DNA from: an uncultured Paracoccaceae bacterium
GTDB lineage: Bacteria > Pseudomonadota > Alphaproteobacteria > Rhodobacterales > Rhodobacteraceae
NCBI GenBank assembly: GCA_937872465.1
Contig: CALMSR010000078.1
Span: 1 to 32,642, forward strand
Direction of reading: 5' to 3'
DNA: 32,642 nucleotides
Both the position numbers and the translations under genes were made by a program. Positions 8,729-17,542 of the stretch are shown here, one piece after another. The notes under the pieces are model-generated. The model worked only from the letters and a program-made list of their open reading frames with translations. It did not search any database and was not told the origin of the DNA. The first letter of the stretch is position 1. Each line of letters begins with the position of its first letter.

Positions 8729-8783
8729 GTGCATGGAGGGTGCATGGAGCGTGCACGGGTTGTGTACGCACCGTGCAGCCGCT
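8729..8783. repeat. five tandem 11-bp units between convergent genes
   Basis: The gap between the YdcZ-like stop and the dxs stop contains five consecutive 11-nt units that each start with GTG: GTGCATGGAGG, GTGCATGGAGC, GTGCACGGGTT, GTGTACGCACC and GTGCAGCCGCT. The first two are nearly identical and the rest are more decayed. The last ends directly at the dxs stop codon. The array fills most of the 73 nt intergenic region. Confidence 0.6.
8752..8777. terminator. possible bidirectional terminator hairpin
   Basis: TGCACGG (8752-8758) and CCGTGCA (8771-8777) form a perfect 7-bp stem around a 12-nt loop, between two convergent genes. No T-run follows on either strand, so it would be a weak or factor-dependent terminator. 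It lies inside the 11-bp repeat array, so the dyad may be a by-product of the repeats. Confidence 0.35.
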
Positions 8784-10706
8784 TCAGGCCCGCCGTGCGC
8801 CGACCTGCGCCAGGCCCATCAGATCGAGGACCCGCGCCTCGATCTGCGCCGCATTCATCGCCGCGACCTCGTACATGCGTGCCGGGCTGTCCTGCTGGAT
8901 GAAGCTGTCGGGCAGCACCATCGAGCGGAACTTCAGCCCCCGGTCGAAGACGCCGGCCTCGGCGAGAAGCTGCGCCACATGGCTGCCGAAGCCGCCCACC
9001 GAACCCTCCTCGATGGTGATCAGCGCCTCGTGCCCGGCCACCAGGCCGAGGATCAGATCCCGGTCGAGCGGCTTGGCGAAGCGCGCATCCGCCACCGTGG
9101 GCCGGATGCCCCGCGCGCCGAGGCTCTCCGCGGCCTTGAGGCATTCCCCCAGCCGCGCGCCGAAGGACAGGATCGCGGCGCCCCGCCCCTCCTGCAGGAT
9201 CCGGCCGCGGCCAATCTCGAGCGGTACGCCGCGCTCGGGCATCTCGACGCCCATGCCCTCGCCCCGCGGATAGCGGAAGGCGCTCGGGCGGTCGTCGAGC
9301 GCCGCCGCGGTCGCGACCATATGCACGAGCTCCGCCTCGTCGGCCGCGGCCATGACCACGAAATTCGGCAGGCAGGCAAGGAAGGCGATGTCGAAGGCCC
9401 CGGCATGGGTCGGCCCGTCCGCCCCCACCAGCCCGGCCCGGTCGATGGCGAAGCGCACCGGCAGCGACTGGATCGCCACGTCATGCACCACCTGGTCGTA
9501 GCCGCGCTGCAGGAAGGTGGAATAGATCGTGCAGAAGGGCTTCAGCCCCCCCGCCGCCATCCCGGCGCAGAAGGTCACCGCATGCTGCTCGGCGATGCCC
9601 ACGTCGAAGCATCGCTCGGGGAAGCGCCTGGCGAAGAGATCGAGCCCCGTCCCGTCCGGCATCGCCGCCGTCACCGCGACGATGCGCTTGTCCTCCTCGG
9701 CCTCGCGGATGAGGGCATTCGCGAAGACCTTCGTGTAAGTCGGCGCGTTTGAAGGGGATTTCTTCTGCGCGCCCGTCACCACGTCGAAGGTCGCGACGCC
9801 ATGGTAGCGGTCGGAGGATTCCTCCGCCGGGGCATAGCCCTTGCCCTTGCGGGTCAGCGCATGGATCAGCACCGGCCCGTCGGCGCGGGCCTTGACGGTG
9901 CGCAGGATCGACAGGAGCTGCTCCATGTCGTGCCCGTCGATCGGCCCCACATAGGAGAAGCCCAGCTCCTCGAAGAGCGTGCCGCCGACGGTCGCGGCCT
10001 TCACCAGCTCGCGCGCCCGCTTCGCGCCGTCCTGGAACGGCTGCGGCAGGAGCCGCACCGCCCCCTTCGCCGCCGCCTTGAAATCCTGGAAGGGTGCCCC
10101 GGCATAGAGTCGCGAGAGATAGCTCGACATCGCGCCCACCGGCGGCGCGATCGACATCTCGTTGTCGTTGAGGATCACGATCAGCCGCCGGTCCATGTGC
10201 CCGGCATTGTTCATCGCCTCATAGGCCATGCCGGCCGAGATCGCGCCGTCGCCGATCACCGCCACCACGTCGCCGACGCCTTCGCAGCCGAGATCCCGCG
10301 CCACGGCGAAGCCGAGCCCGGCCGAGATCGAGGTCGAGGAATGCGCCGCGCCGAAGGGATCGTAGGGACTCTCCGCGCGCCGCGTGAAGCCCGAGAGCCC
10401 GCCGCCGGCGCGCAGAGTGCGGATCCGGTCGCGTCGCCCGGTCAGGATCTTGTGCGGATAGCACTGATGGCCCACGTCCCAGATCAGCTTGTCCTTGGGC
10501 GCGTTGAAGACTGCGTGGATCGCCACGGTCAGCTCGACCACCCCGAGCCCGGCGCCGAGATGCCCGCCGGTCTCGGAGACCGCCGAGATCGTCTCCGCGC
10601 GCAGCTCGTCGGCGAGCTGGCGCAGCTCGGCATTGGTCAATCCCTTGAGATCGGCCGGCACGTCGACCCGGTCCAGAAGGGGCGTCTTGGGTCGCGTGTC
10701 GCTCAT
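8784..10706 (-). CDS. dxs: 1-deoxy-D-xylulose-5-phosphate synthase
   Basis: A full-length 640-residue, thiamine-diphosphate-dependent enzyme. It condenses pyruvate and glyceraldehyde 3-phosphate to 1-deoxy-D-xylulose 5-phosphate, the first step of the non-mevalonate isoprenoid pathway. The active-site region WDVGHQCYPHKIL is at about 76-88. The thiamine/magnesium motif GDGAISAGMAYEAMNNAG starts at 152. The catalytic Glu is in the transketolase-like block FDVGIAEQHAVTFCAG, and a transketolase C-terminal domain follows. It is the last gene of the operon deacetylase-xseB-ispA-dxs, 19 nt after ispA, an order well known in Rhodobacterales. The pairing with ispA couples precursor synthesis to prenyl chain elongation. 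Confidence 0.98.
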   Translation of the reverse strand: MSDTRPKTPLLDRVDVPADLKGLTNAELRQLADELRAETISAVSETGGHLGAGLGVVELTVAIHAVFNAPKDKLIWDVGHQCYPHKILTGRRDRIRTLRAGGGLSGFTRRAESPYDPFGAAHSSTSISAGLGFAVARDLGCEGVGDVVAVIGDGAISAGMAYEAMNNAGHMDRRLIVILNDNEMSIAPPVGAMSSYLSRLYAGAPFQDFKAAAKGAVRLLPQPFQDGAKRARELVKAATVGGTLFEELGFSYVGPIDGHDMEQLLSILRTVKARADGPVLIHALTRKGKGYAPAEESSDRYHGVATFDVVTGAQKKSPSNAPTYTKVFANALIREAEEDKRIVAVTAAMPDGTGLDLFARRFPERCFDVGIAEQHAVTFCAGMAAGGLKPFCTIYSTFLQRGYDQVVHDVAIQSLPVRFAIDRAGLVGADGPTHAGAFDIAFLACLPNFVVMAAADEAELVHMVATAAALDDRPSAFRYPRGEGMGVEMPERGVPLEIGRGRILQEGRGAAILSFGARLGECLKAAESLGARGIRPTVADARFAKPLDRDLILGLVAGHEALITIEEGSVGGFGSHVAQLLAEAGVFDRGLKFRSMVLPDSFIQQDSPARMYEVAAMNAAQIEARVLDLMGLAQVGARRA

Positions 10707-10725
10707 GCTTCGCTCCTCCGCCGGA

Positions 10726-11613
10726 TCAGCTTTCGCGCGCCACGGCGAATTCGGCGGCCAGGCGCAGGTTCTCCGCCGCCGATCCGTAGGGGGCGAGCAC
10801 GTCGCAGGCCCGCGCGGCCAGCTCGCGGGCCTTCTGCGCCGCGCCCCCCGGCCCGAGCAGGGTCACGAAGGTCGCCTTGCCCGCCGCCTCGTCCTTGCGC
10901 AGCCGCTTGCCGGCGGCCTCCGGATCGCCCTCGAGATCGAGGATGTCGTCGCGGATCTGGAACGCCAGCCCCAGATCCGCCGCATAGGCGCGCAGGGGGG
11001 CGCTGTCGGATTTCCCCAGGATCGCGCCCGATTCCGCCGCCCAGCCGATCAGCGCGCCGGTCTTCAGCCCCTGGAGCGCGGTGATCTCCTCGAGCGTGAG
11101 CGGCGCGGCGGCCGCCTCGGCGGCCACGTCGAGCGCCTGGCCCCCGACCATCCCCGCCGGGCCGGCGGCCTCCGCCAGCCGCGCCACCAGCCGCACCTGG
11201 AGCCGCGGCTCGATCCCGCCCTGGGGTGCGGCGAGGATCTCGAAGGCGAGCGCCTGCAGCGCATCCCCGACCAGCACCGCCGTCGCCTCGTCCCATTTCA
11301 CATGCACGGTCGGCTTGCCGCGCCGGAGCGCGTCGTCGTCCATGCAGGGCAGGTCGTCATGCACGAGGCTGTAGGCATGCACGCATTCCACCGCCGCCGC
11401 GGTGCGCAGCGCCTGGGCGGCGGGAACGTGAAAGAGCGCGGCCGATTCCATCGCCAAGAAGGCGCGCATCCGCTTGCCGCCGGAAAGCGCCGCATGGCGC
11501 ATCGCCTCGGCCAGCGGCGCGCCCGCCTTCGGCAGGAAGCCGTCCAGCGCCGCCTCGACCCGGGTCGCGGCCTGGCTCAGGACCGCATGGAATTTCAGCG
11601 TCCGGGGATCCAT
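10726..11613 (-). CDS. ispA: polyprenyl (farnesyl) diphosphate synthase
   Basis: A 295-residue all-helical prenyltransferase that adds isopentenyl diphosphate to allylic diphosphates, most likely making farnesyl diphosphate. The first Asp-rich motif is DDLPCMDD at residues 86-93; the four residues between its aspartates are typical of bacterial farnesyl-diphosphate synthases. The second motif, DDILD, is at 222-226. GGKRMR near residue 45 binds the diphosphate. The product length cannot be fixed from sequence alone, and geranylgeranyl diphosphate is possible. It lies 4 nt after xseB and 19 nt before dxs. Confidence 0.95.
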   Translation of the reverse strand: MDPRTLKFHAVLSQAATRVEAALDGFLPKAGAPLAEAMRHAALSGGKRMRAFLAMESAALFHVPAAQALRTAAAVECVHAYSLVHDDLPCMDDDALRRGKPTVHVKWDEATAVLVGDALQALAFEILAAPQGGIEPRLQVRLVARLAEAAGPAGMVGGQALDVAAEAAAAPLTLEEITALQGLKTGALIGWAAESGAILGKSDSAPLRAYAADLGLAFQIRDDILDLEGDPEAAGKRLRKDEAAGKATFVTLLGPGGAAQKARELAARACDVLAPYGSAAENLRLAAEFAVARES

Positions 11614-11617
11614 CGCC

Positions 11618-11866
11618 TCAGGGTATGTCGACCGGGCGCGCGCCCGTGGTTCCGTCCGGGCCCCGGGTGATCTCGGCCACCCGCGCCTCGGCGGCCTTCA
11701 GCTTCTCGTCGCAATGGCTGCGCAGCTCCGCACCCCGCTCGTAGAGCGCAATCGATTCTTCCAGCGGCACCTCGCCGGATTCGAGCCGCCCGACCACCTT
11801 CTCGAGCTCGGCCAGCGCCGCTTCGAAACTCATCCCCGCGACCGGTGCCGCGTCCTTCTCAGCCAT
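11618..11866 (-). CDS. xseB: exodeoxyribonuclease VII small subunit
   Basis: An 82-residue protein with the compact helical-hairpin sequence of XseB: FEAALAELEKVVGRLESGEV followed by PLEESIALYERGAELRSHC. It assembles in several copies with XseA, which is not in this window, to form exonuclease VII, which degrades single-stranded DNA from both ends. Its start codon overlaps the end of the deacetylase gene by 8 nt and it ends 4 nt before ispA, so translation is probably coupled. Presence in an isoprenoid operon is a common alphaproteobacterial arrangement. Confidence 0.95.
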   Translation of the reverse strand: MAEKDAAPVAGMSFEAALAELEKVVGRLESGEVPLEESIALYERGAELRSHCDEKLKAAEARVAEITRGPDGTTGARPVDIP

Positions 11867-12797
11867 GCCCCCGCTCCATCAGCACCCGCACATGCGCCGC
11901 GACCGACGCGGCGAGCGCCCCAAGATCATATCCGCCCTCGAGAGTCGAGACGACGCGTCCTGCGGCATGGCGGTCGGCGAGCGCGCAGATCTCCGCCGTC
12001 GCCCAGGCGAAATCCGCCTCGCGCAGGTTGAGATTGGCGAGCGGATCCCGGTGGTGCGCGTCGAAACCCGCCGAGATCACCACCAGTTCCGGCGCATGGG
12101 CCTCGAGTGCCGGCAGGACCTTCGCCCCGAAGGCCGCGCGGAACTCCGCCCCGCCGGCGCCCGGCGGCAGCGGCACGTTGACGATCTGGCCATGGGCGCC
12201 GCGCTCGCTGGCCGCCCCGGTCCCGGGATAGAGCGGCATCTGCTGGGTGGAGGCGAAGAGGATGCGCGCGTCGTTCCAGACCAGATCCTGCGTGCCGTTG
12301 CCGTGATGCACGTCGAAATCGACGATCGCCACCCGCGCGAGCCCATGCGCCTCGAGCGCGTGCCGCGCCCCGATCACCGCATTGCCGAGGAGGCAGAAGC
12401 CCATCGGCGTCTCGGTCTCGGCATGATGACCAGGCGGGCGCACCGCGCAGAAGGCGTTGCGGACCTCGCCAGCCATGACCATGTCGACGCCCTGGACCAC
12501 CGCGCCCGCCGCGCGCCGCGCCGCCGCCAGCGAGCCGGGACAGAGGAAGGTGTCGGCATCGAGCGCCGCGAAGCTCCGCTCCGGCAGCCGTTCGGCGAGG
12601 GAGGCGAGATAGCCCGCCGGATGCGCGCGCAGGATCTGCGTGTCTTCCGCGAGCGGCGCCTCCACCCTCACCAGATAGGCGAATTCCTCGCCTTCCAGCG
12701 CCGCGGCGATCGCCTGCAGCCGTTCCACCCTTTCGGGATGGCCCGGCGGATTGACATGGCCGAGGCAGTCGGGATGGGTGATGAGCGCGGTGGTCAT
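11859..12797 (-). CDS. histone deacetylase-like (acetylpolyamine amidohydrolase type) hydrolase
   Basis: A 312-residue zinc-dependent deacetylase of the class II HDAC/AcuC/AphA superfamily. Counting from the ATG at 12797, the catalytic His pair is H124-H125 in RPPGHHAE. Zinc ligands are D162 and H164 in FDVHHGNGT and D246 in SAGFDAH. The C-terminal TLEGGYDL is also typical. Bacterial members remove acetyl groups from polyamines, acetoin-related compounds or proteins; the substrate cannot be told here. I prefer 12797 over the in-frame ATG at 12830: family homology starts at MTTALITH, and a strong promoter occupies 12806-12834, placing the transcript start at the ATG itself. It is the first gene of the xseB-ispA-dxs operon. 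Confidence 0.93.
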   Translation of the reverse strand: MTTALITHPDCLGHVNPPGHPERVERLQAIAAALEGEEFAYLVRVEAPLAEDTQILRAHPAGYLASLAERLPERSFAALDADTFLCPGSLAAARRAAGAVVQGVDMVMAGEVRNAFCAVRPPGHHAETETPMGFCLLGNAVIGARHALEAHGLARVAIVDFDVHHGNGTQDLVWNDARILFASTQQMPLYPGTGAASERGAHGQIVNVPLPPGAGGAEFRAAFGAKVLPALEAHAPELVVISAGFDAHHRDPLANLNLREADFAWATAEICALADRHAAGRVVSTLEGGYDLGALAASVAAHVRVLMERGHG

Positions 12798-12805
12798 GGG
12801 GGCGG

Positions 12806-12834
12806 AGTCTAGGGGCTGATCGCCGGGCATTCAA
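12806..12834 (-). promoter_or_regulatory. promoter of the deacetylase-xseB-ispA-dxs operon
   Basis: On the minus strand TTGAAT (12834-12829) and TAGACT (12811-12806) are separated by exactly 17 nt. The expected transcript start is at about 12799-12800, only 2-3 nt ahead of the ATG at 12797. No ribosome site lies before that ATG. The operon is therefore predicted to have a leaderless or almost leaderless mRNA. Confidence 0.6.
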
Positions 12835-12861
12835 AGCCTATTCCACCTGTCGCATCGGCGA

Positions 12862-13425
12862 TCACCCGCCCGCCTGCCAGAGCCGGATGGCTTCCGAGGG
12901 CCAGAGCAGCATCAGCACGTTGAGCGCCAGCCCGTCGCGGATGAGAATCGTCGTGGCGAGCTCGAAGCCGATCACGATCGCCACCGAGAGCCAGACCGGC
13001 AGCCGCGACGCCAGCCAGAACCCCAGCATCATGAAGAGCACGTCGGAGGTCGAGTTCAGCACGCTGTCGCCGTAGTAGTCCAGCGACACGGTCACGGCGC
13101 GGTAGCGGTCGATCACCATGTCGGTGTTCTCGACGATCTCCCAGGCGAGCTCCACCAGGGTCGCGATCAGGAGCCGCCAGCGGAAGGCCAGCCCCGGCAC
13201 GAGGATGGCGAGCGCCCAGTAGAAGAGGAAGCCGTGGATGACATGCGATGGCGTGTACCAGTCGCTCAGCTGCTGGGAATTCTCCGGCCCCGTCACCACG
13301 CCGTTCCAGAGACGGATCGTGCCGCAGGGACAGATCGGGGACCGGCCCATGGCGAGCAGCACCAGTGCGCCAGCCAGGACCAGGCCCGAGGTCAGGAGCA
13401 CGGCAAGGCGGGTCGATGATCGCAT
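12862..13425 (-). CDS. DUF2585 family integral membrane protein
   Basis: A 187-residue membrane protein of the DUF2585 (UPF0314) family, with about four to five hydrophobic helices beginning at residues 7-26. Conserved polar features may bind a metal or cofactor: a CPCG motif (Cys32, Cys34), SHVIHGFLFY with His61 and His64, ELAWEIVENTD, and NSTSDVLFMMLGFW. The biochemical role is not known. The ribosome site before the ATG at 13425 is weak, but no better start exists. It lies between the nucleoside transporter operon (124 nt upstream) and the deacetylase operon, same strand. No clear promoter is visible. Confidence 0.9.
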   Translation of the reverse strand: MRSSTRLAVLLTSGLVLAGALVLLAMGRSPICPCGTIRLWNGVVTGPENSQQLSDWYTPSHVIHGFLFYWALAILVPGLAFRWRLLIATLVELAWEIVENTDMVIDRYRAVTVSLDYYGDSVLNSTSDVLFMMLGFWLASRLPVWLSVAIVIGFELATTILIRDGLALNVLMLLWPSEAIRLWQAGG

Positions 13426-13496
13426 GTGCAGGGGTCCCGGAGGCGCGGCGCGCGGCCTGCGGGATCATTCACCGGCGCGCCCGCGCAGTCCACCGC

Positions 13497-13519
13497 AAAG
13501 CCGCCCCGGCCTGCGGCGG
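13497..13519 (-). terminator. weak candidate terminator after the nucleoside ABC operon
   Basis: On the minus strand CCGCC (13519-13515) pairs with GGCGG (13505-13501) across a 9-nt loop and is followed by CTTT (13500-13497). It lies about 30 nt past the stop of the second permease. The stem is only 5 bp and the T-run only three bases, so support is limited. Confidence 0.3.
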
Positions 13520-13549
13520 GACGACCGGCATCGGCCCCCCCCGCCGGGC

Positions 13550-14821
13550 CTATTCCTTGATATAGGGCTGGCCGTCGGCTGCCGGCGGGCGGGCGCGGCC
13601 GATGAGCCCGGCCACCAGGACGATGGTGGCGATATAGGGCGCCATGGCGAGGAATTCCGACGGGATCGGCGTCTGCAGGAGCGCGAGCTTCTGCTGCAGC
13701 GAATCCGCGAAGCCGAAGACCAGCGCCGCGGCCAGCGCGCCCACCGGATGCCAGCGCCCGAAGATCATCGCCGCCAGCCCGATGTAGCCGCGCCCCCCGG
13801 TCATGTTCTCGTCGAAGCGCCCGACCGAGCCGAGCGTGAACCAGGCGCCGCCGAAGCCCGCGACCATGCCCGCGATCGTGACGTTGATGTATCGCGTGCG
13901 ATAGACGTTGATCCCCAGGGTGTCGGCCGCCCGCGGATGCTCGCCCACCGCCCGGGCGCGCAGCCCGTAGCGGGTGTGGAAGAGGTAATAGGTCGCCACC
14001 GCCACCATGACCATGGCGCCGTAGACGAAGAGGTTCTGGTTGAAGAGCACCGGCCCGATCACCGGCAGGTCGCCGAGGAGCGGGATCTTGACCGGCGCGA
14101 AGACCGGCGCGTTGTTGAGGAAACGGTACTCCTGATAGACTTGGCTGCTGACATAGGAGGTCACGCCCAGCACGAAGAGGTTGATGACCACGCCGGCGAT
14201 GATCTGGTCGACGCGATAGGTCACCACCAGCGCGGCGAGGATGAAGCCGAAGACGCCGCCCATCGCCACCGCCGCGGCGAGCCCGCCCCAGCCCCCGAGG
14301 AGCGAGCCGATCAGCGCGCCGGTGAAGGCCCCGGCGAGCAGCATGCCCTCGATGGCGATGTTGACCACCGCGACCCGCTCGGAGAGCACGCCCGCCAGCC
14401 CGCCGAGCGCGATCGGCACCGCCCGAACAACGGTCGCCTGCAGCATTCCGGTCAGCGAGAAGGCCTTGCCGGCGGTGGCCCAGACGAGAAAAGCCGTCAC
14501 CGCGATGAAGAGCCCGAGCCCGAGCGAGAGGCTGGTCCAGCGCATGCCGCCGCGCATGAACTGCCGCGCCCCGAGAAAGGCCAGCAGCGCCGCGGCGAAG
14601 TAGTTGTAGGGCGCGGCGGCGACGACCAGATCGGGCAGCGCCAGCGGATCGTTGGGCCGAGAGAGCCGGAACACGGCCATTCCCGCGCTGTCGCGCGCGA
14701 AGACCAGCGCCACCAGCACCGCCAGCCCCATCAGCACCCAGCCCGCGACGCGCGCCTGGCGCTGCCTCGCGGTATCGAGCTTGCGGGCCGGACGGGCGGG
14801 GATGTCGGGAGTATCGGGCAT
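13550..14821 (-). CDS. ABC transporter permease, nucleoside/BMP type (second permease)
   Basis: A 423-residue inner-membrane permease of the BPD_transp_2 (branched-chain/ribose/nucleoside) family, with about ten hydrophobic helices from residue 29 on. The ALGGLAGVLSERVAVVNIAI stretch, with EGMLLAGAF following, is characteristic of this permease type in BmpA-dependent uptake systems. It should form a heterodimer channel with the preceding permease and be driven by the double ATPase. The start at 14821 (MPDTPDIPARP) lies 13 nt after the stop of the neighbouring permease; upstream in-frame codons to 14887 overlap that gene and are unlikely. It is the last gene of the four-gene importer operon. 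Confidence 0.93.
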   Translation of the reverse strand: MPDTPDIPARPARKLDTARQRQARVAGWVLMGLAVLVALVFARDSAGMAVFRLSRPNDPLALPDLVVAAAPYNYFAAALLAFLGARQFMRGGMRWTSLSLGLGLFIAVTAFLVWATAGKAFSLTGMLQATVVRAVPIALGGLAGVLSERVAVVNIAIEGMLLAGAFTGALIGSLLGGWGGLAAAVAMGGVFGFILAALVVTYRVDQIIAGVVINLFVLGVTSYVSSQVYQEYRFLNNAPVFAPVKIPLLGDLPVIGPVLFNQNLFVYGAMVMVAVATYYLFHTRYGLRARAVGEHPRAADTLGINVYRTRYINVTIAGMVAGFGGAWFTLGSVGRFDENMTGGRGYIGLAAMIFGRWHPVGALAAALVFGFADSLQQKLALLQTPIPSEFLAMAPYIATIVLVAGLIGRARPPAADGQPYIKE

Positions 14822-14834
14822 CGCGGTCACCGTC

Positions 14835-15970
14835 TCACTCCTTCGGCGTCTTTGCGGCGCGGCGGAAACCCCAGGGGAAGATCGCACGCACCAGGAGCGG
14901 CGCGGCGATGAAGGCGATGATCAGCGCCTGGATGATGCCGATGAGATCGATGCTGACCCCGGCGCTCACCTGCATCTGCCGCCCCCCGGCCTCCAGCGCC
15001 CCGAAGAGCAGCCCCGCGGCCAGCACGCCCCAGGGATGCGACCGCCCGAGCAGCGCCACCGCGATGGCGTCGAAGCCGATGCCAGAGGAAAAGCCCGGCG
15101 TCGCCCTGCCGAGCACGCCCAGCACCTGATTGGCGCCCGCAAGGCCGGCGAGCGCGCCTGCGCAGGCCATCACGATCACGATCAGCAGCCCCGCCCGCAT
15201 GCCCGCGTAGCGCGCCGCGTCCGGACCGGCGCCGCTTGCGCGGAACTCGAAGCCGAGCTTGGTCCGGAAGAGCACCCAATGCACCAGGAGCACGGCCGCC
15301 AGTGTCAACACGATGCCCAAGTGCAGCCGCAGGTTCGGATCGAGCCAGGTGAAGATGCGCGGCAGCTCGGCGCTCGTCAGCACCGAGCGCGAGATCGGGT
15401 CGGCGCGGCCCTCCCGCTGGATCCAGGGCAGGCGCAGCATGTAGTCGACCAGCCGGAAGGCGATCAGGTTGAGCATGATGGTCAGGATCACCTCATGCGC
15501 CCCGGTCGCGGCCCTCAGCCAGCCGGCGATGCCGGCATAGAGCCCGCCGGCGACGGCGCCGGCCAGGAGCGCCAGCGGCAGGTGGATCGCCATGGGCAGG
15601 CCGGGAAAGGAGAATCCGGTGATCACCGCCGCCATGCCGCCCACCAGCAGCTGCCCCTCGGCGCCGATGTTGAAGAGCCCGGCGCGGAAGCCCAGCGCGA
15701 TCCCGAGGCCCGCGAGCGTCAGCGGCGCGGCGGCGGTCAGCGTCTCGGAAAGCGCGTTGAGCGAGCCCACCGAGCCCTGCACGAGCGCGAGATAGGACTT
15801 GCCGATGGTCGGCAGGTCGACGTTCGTGGCGAGCATGGTCAGCGCGCCGAGGATCAGCGCCACGACCACCGCGAAGATCGGCACGATCACCAGATCCTCG
15901 AACTCCGAACGGTCGGGCGCGGCGCGACGCAGGAGCGATTCCGCAAGCCCCGCTTCGGTCTCCCGCTCGC

Positions 15971-15974
<4 letters not shown>
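14835..15974 (-). CDS. ABC transporter permease, nucleoside/BMP type (first permease)
   Basis: A 379-residue permease of the same family as its neighbour. After a charged cytoplasmic N-terminus come about eight to ten helices, the first at roughly 30-50. The TAAAPLTLAGLGIALGFRAG stretch, followed by LFNIGAEGQLLVGG, is the hallmark of nucleoside/simple-sugar BMP-type permeases. Its ATG at 15974 overlaps the ATPase stop in an ATGA arrangement, so translation is coupled. Together with the 423-residue permease, the double ATPase and the BMP binding protein it makes a complete importer. Confidence 0.94.
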
Positions 15975-17482
<1,508 letters not shown>

Positions 17483-17510
17483 GATCGGGACCTCCTGAAG
17501 CGGACGGGAT

Positions 17511-17535
17511 CCGCCGCCCCGCGCGGGGGCGGCGG
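17511..17535 (-). other. strong GC hairpin between binding-protein and ATPase genes
   Basis: CCGCCGCCCC (17511-17520) and GGGGCGGCGG (17526-17535) form a perfect 10-bp stem with a 5-nt loop, directly after the stop codon of the BMP protein gene and before the ATPase ribosome site. There is no T-run. Such intergenic structures commonly protect the upstream message from 3' decay or cause partial termination, so that binding protein exceeds membrane components. Confidence 0.6.
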
Positions 17536-17542
17536 GGCGGGC

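Noticed and set aside
8729..8783. Short CRISPR-like array
   Set aside because: Units are 11 bp and directly adjacent, with no unique spacers and no cas genes.
12798..12830. Longer deacetylase start at ATG 12830
   Set aside because: It would add MPGDQPLDSAP with no family similarity, has no well-spaced ribosome site, and would put the -10 element inside the gene.
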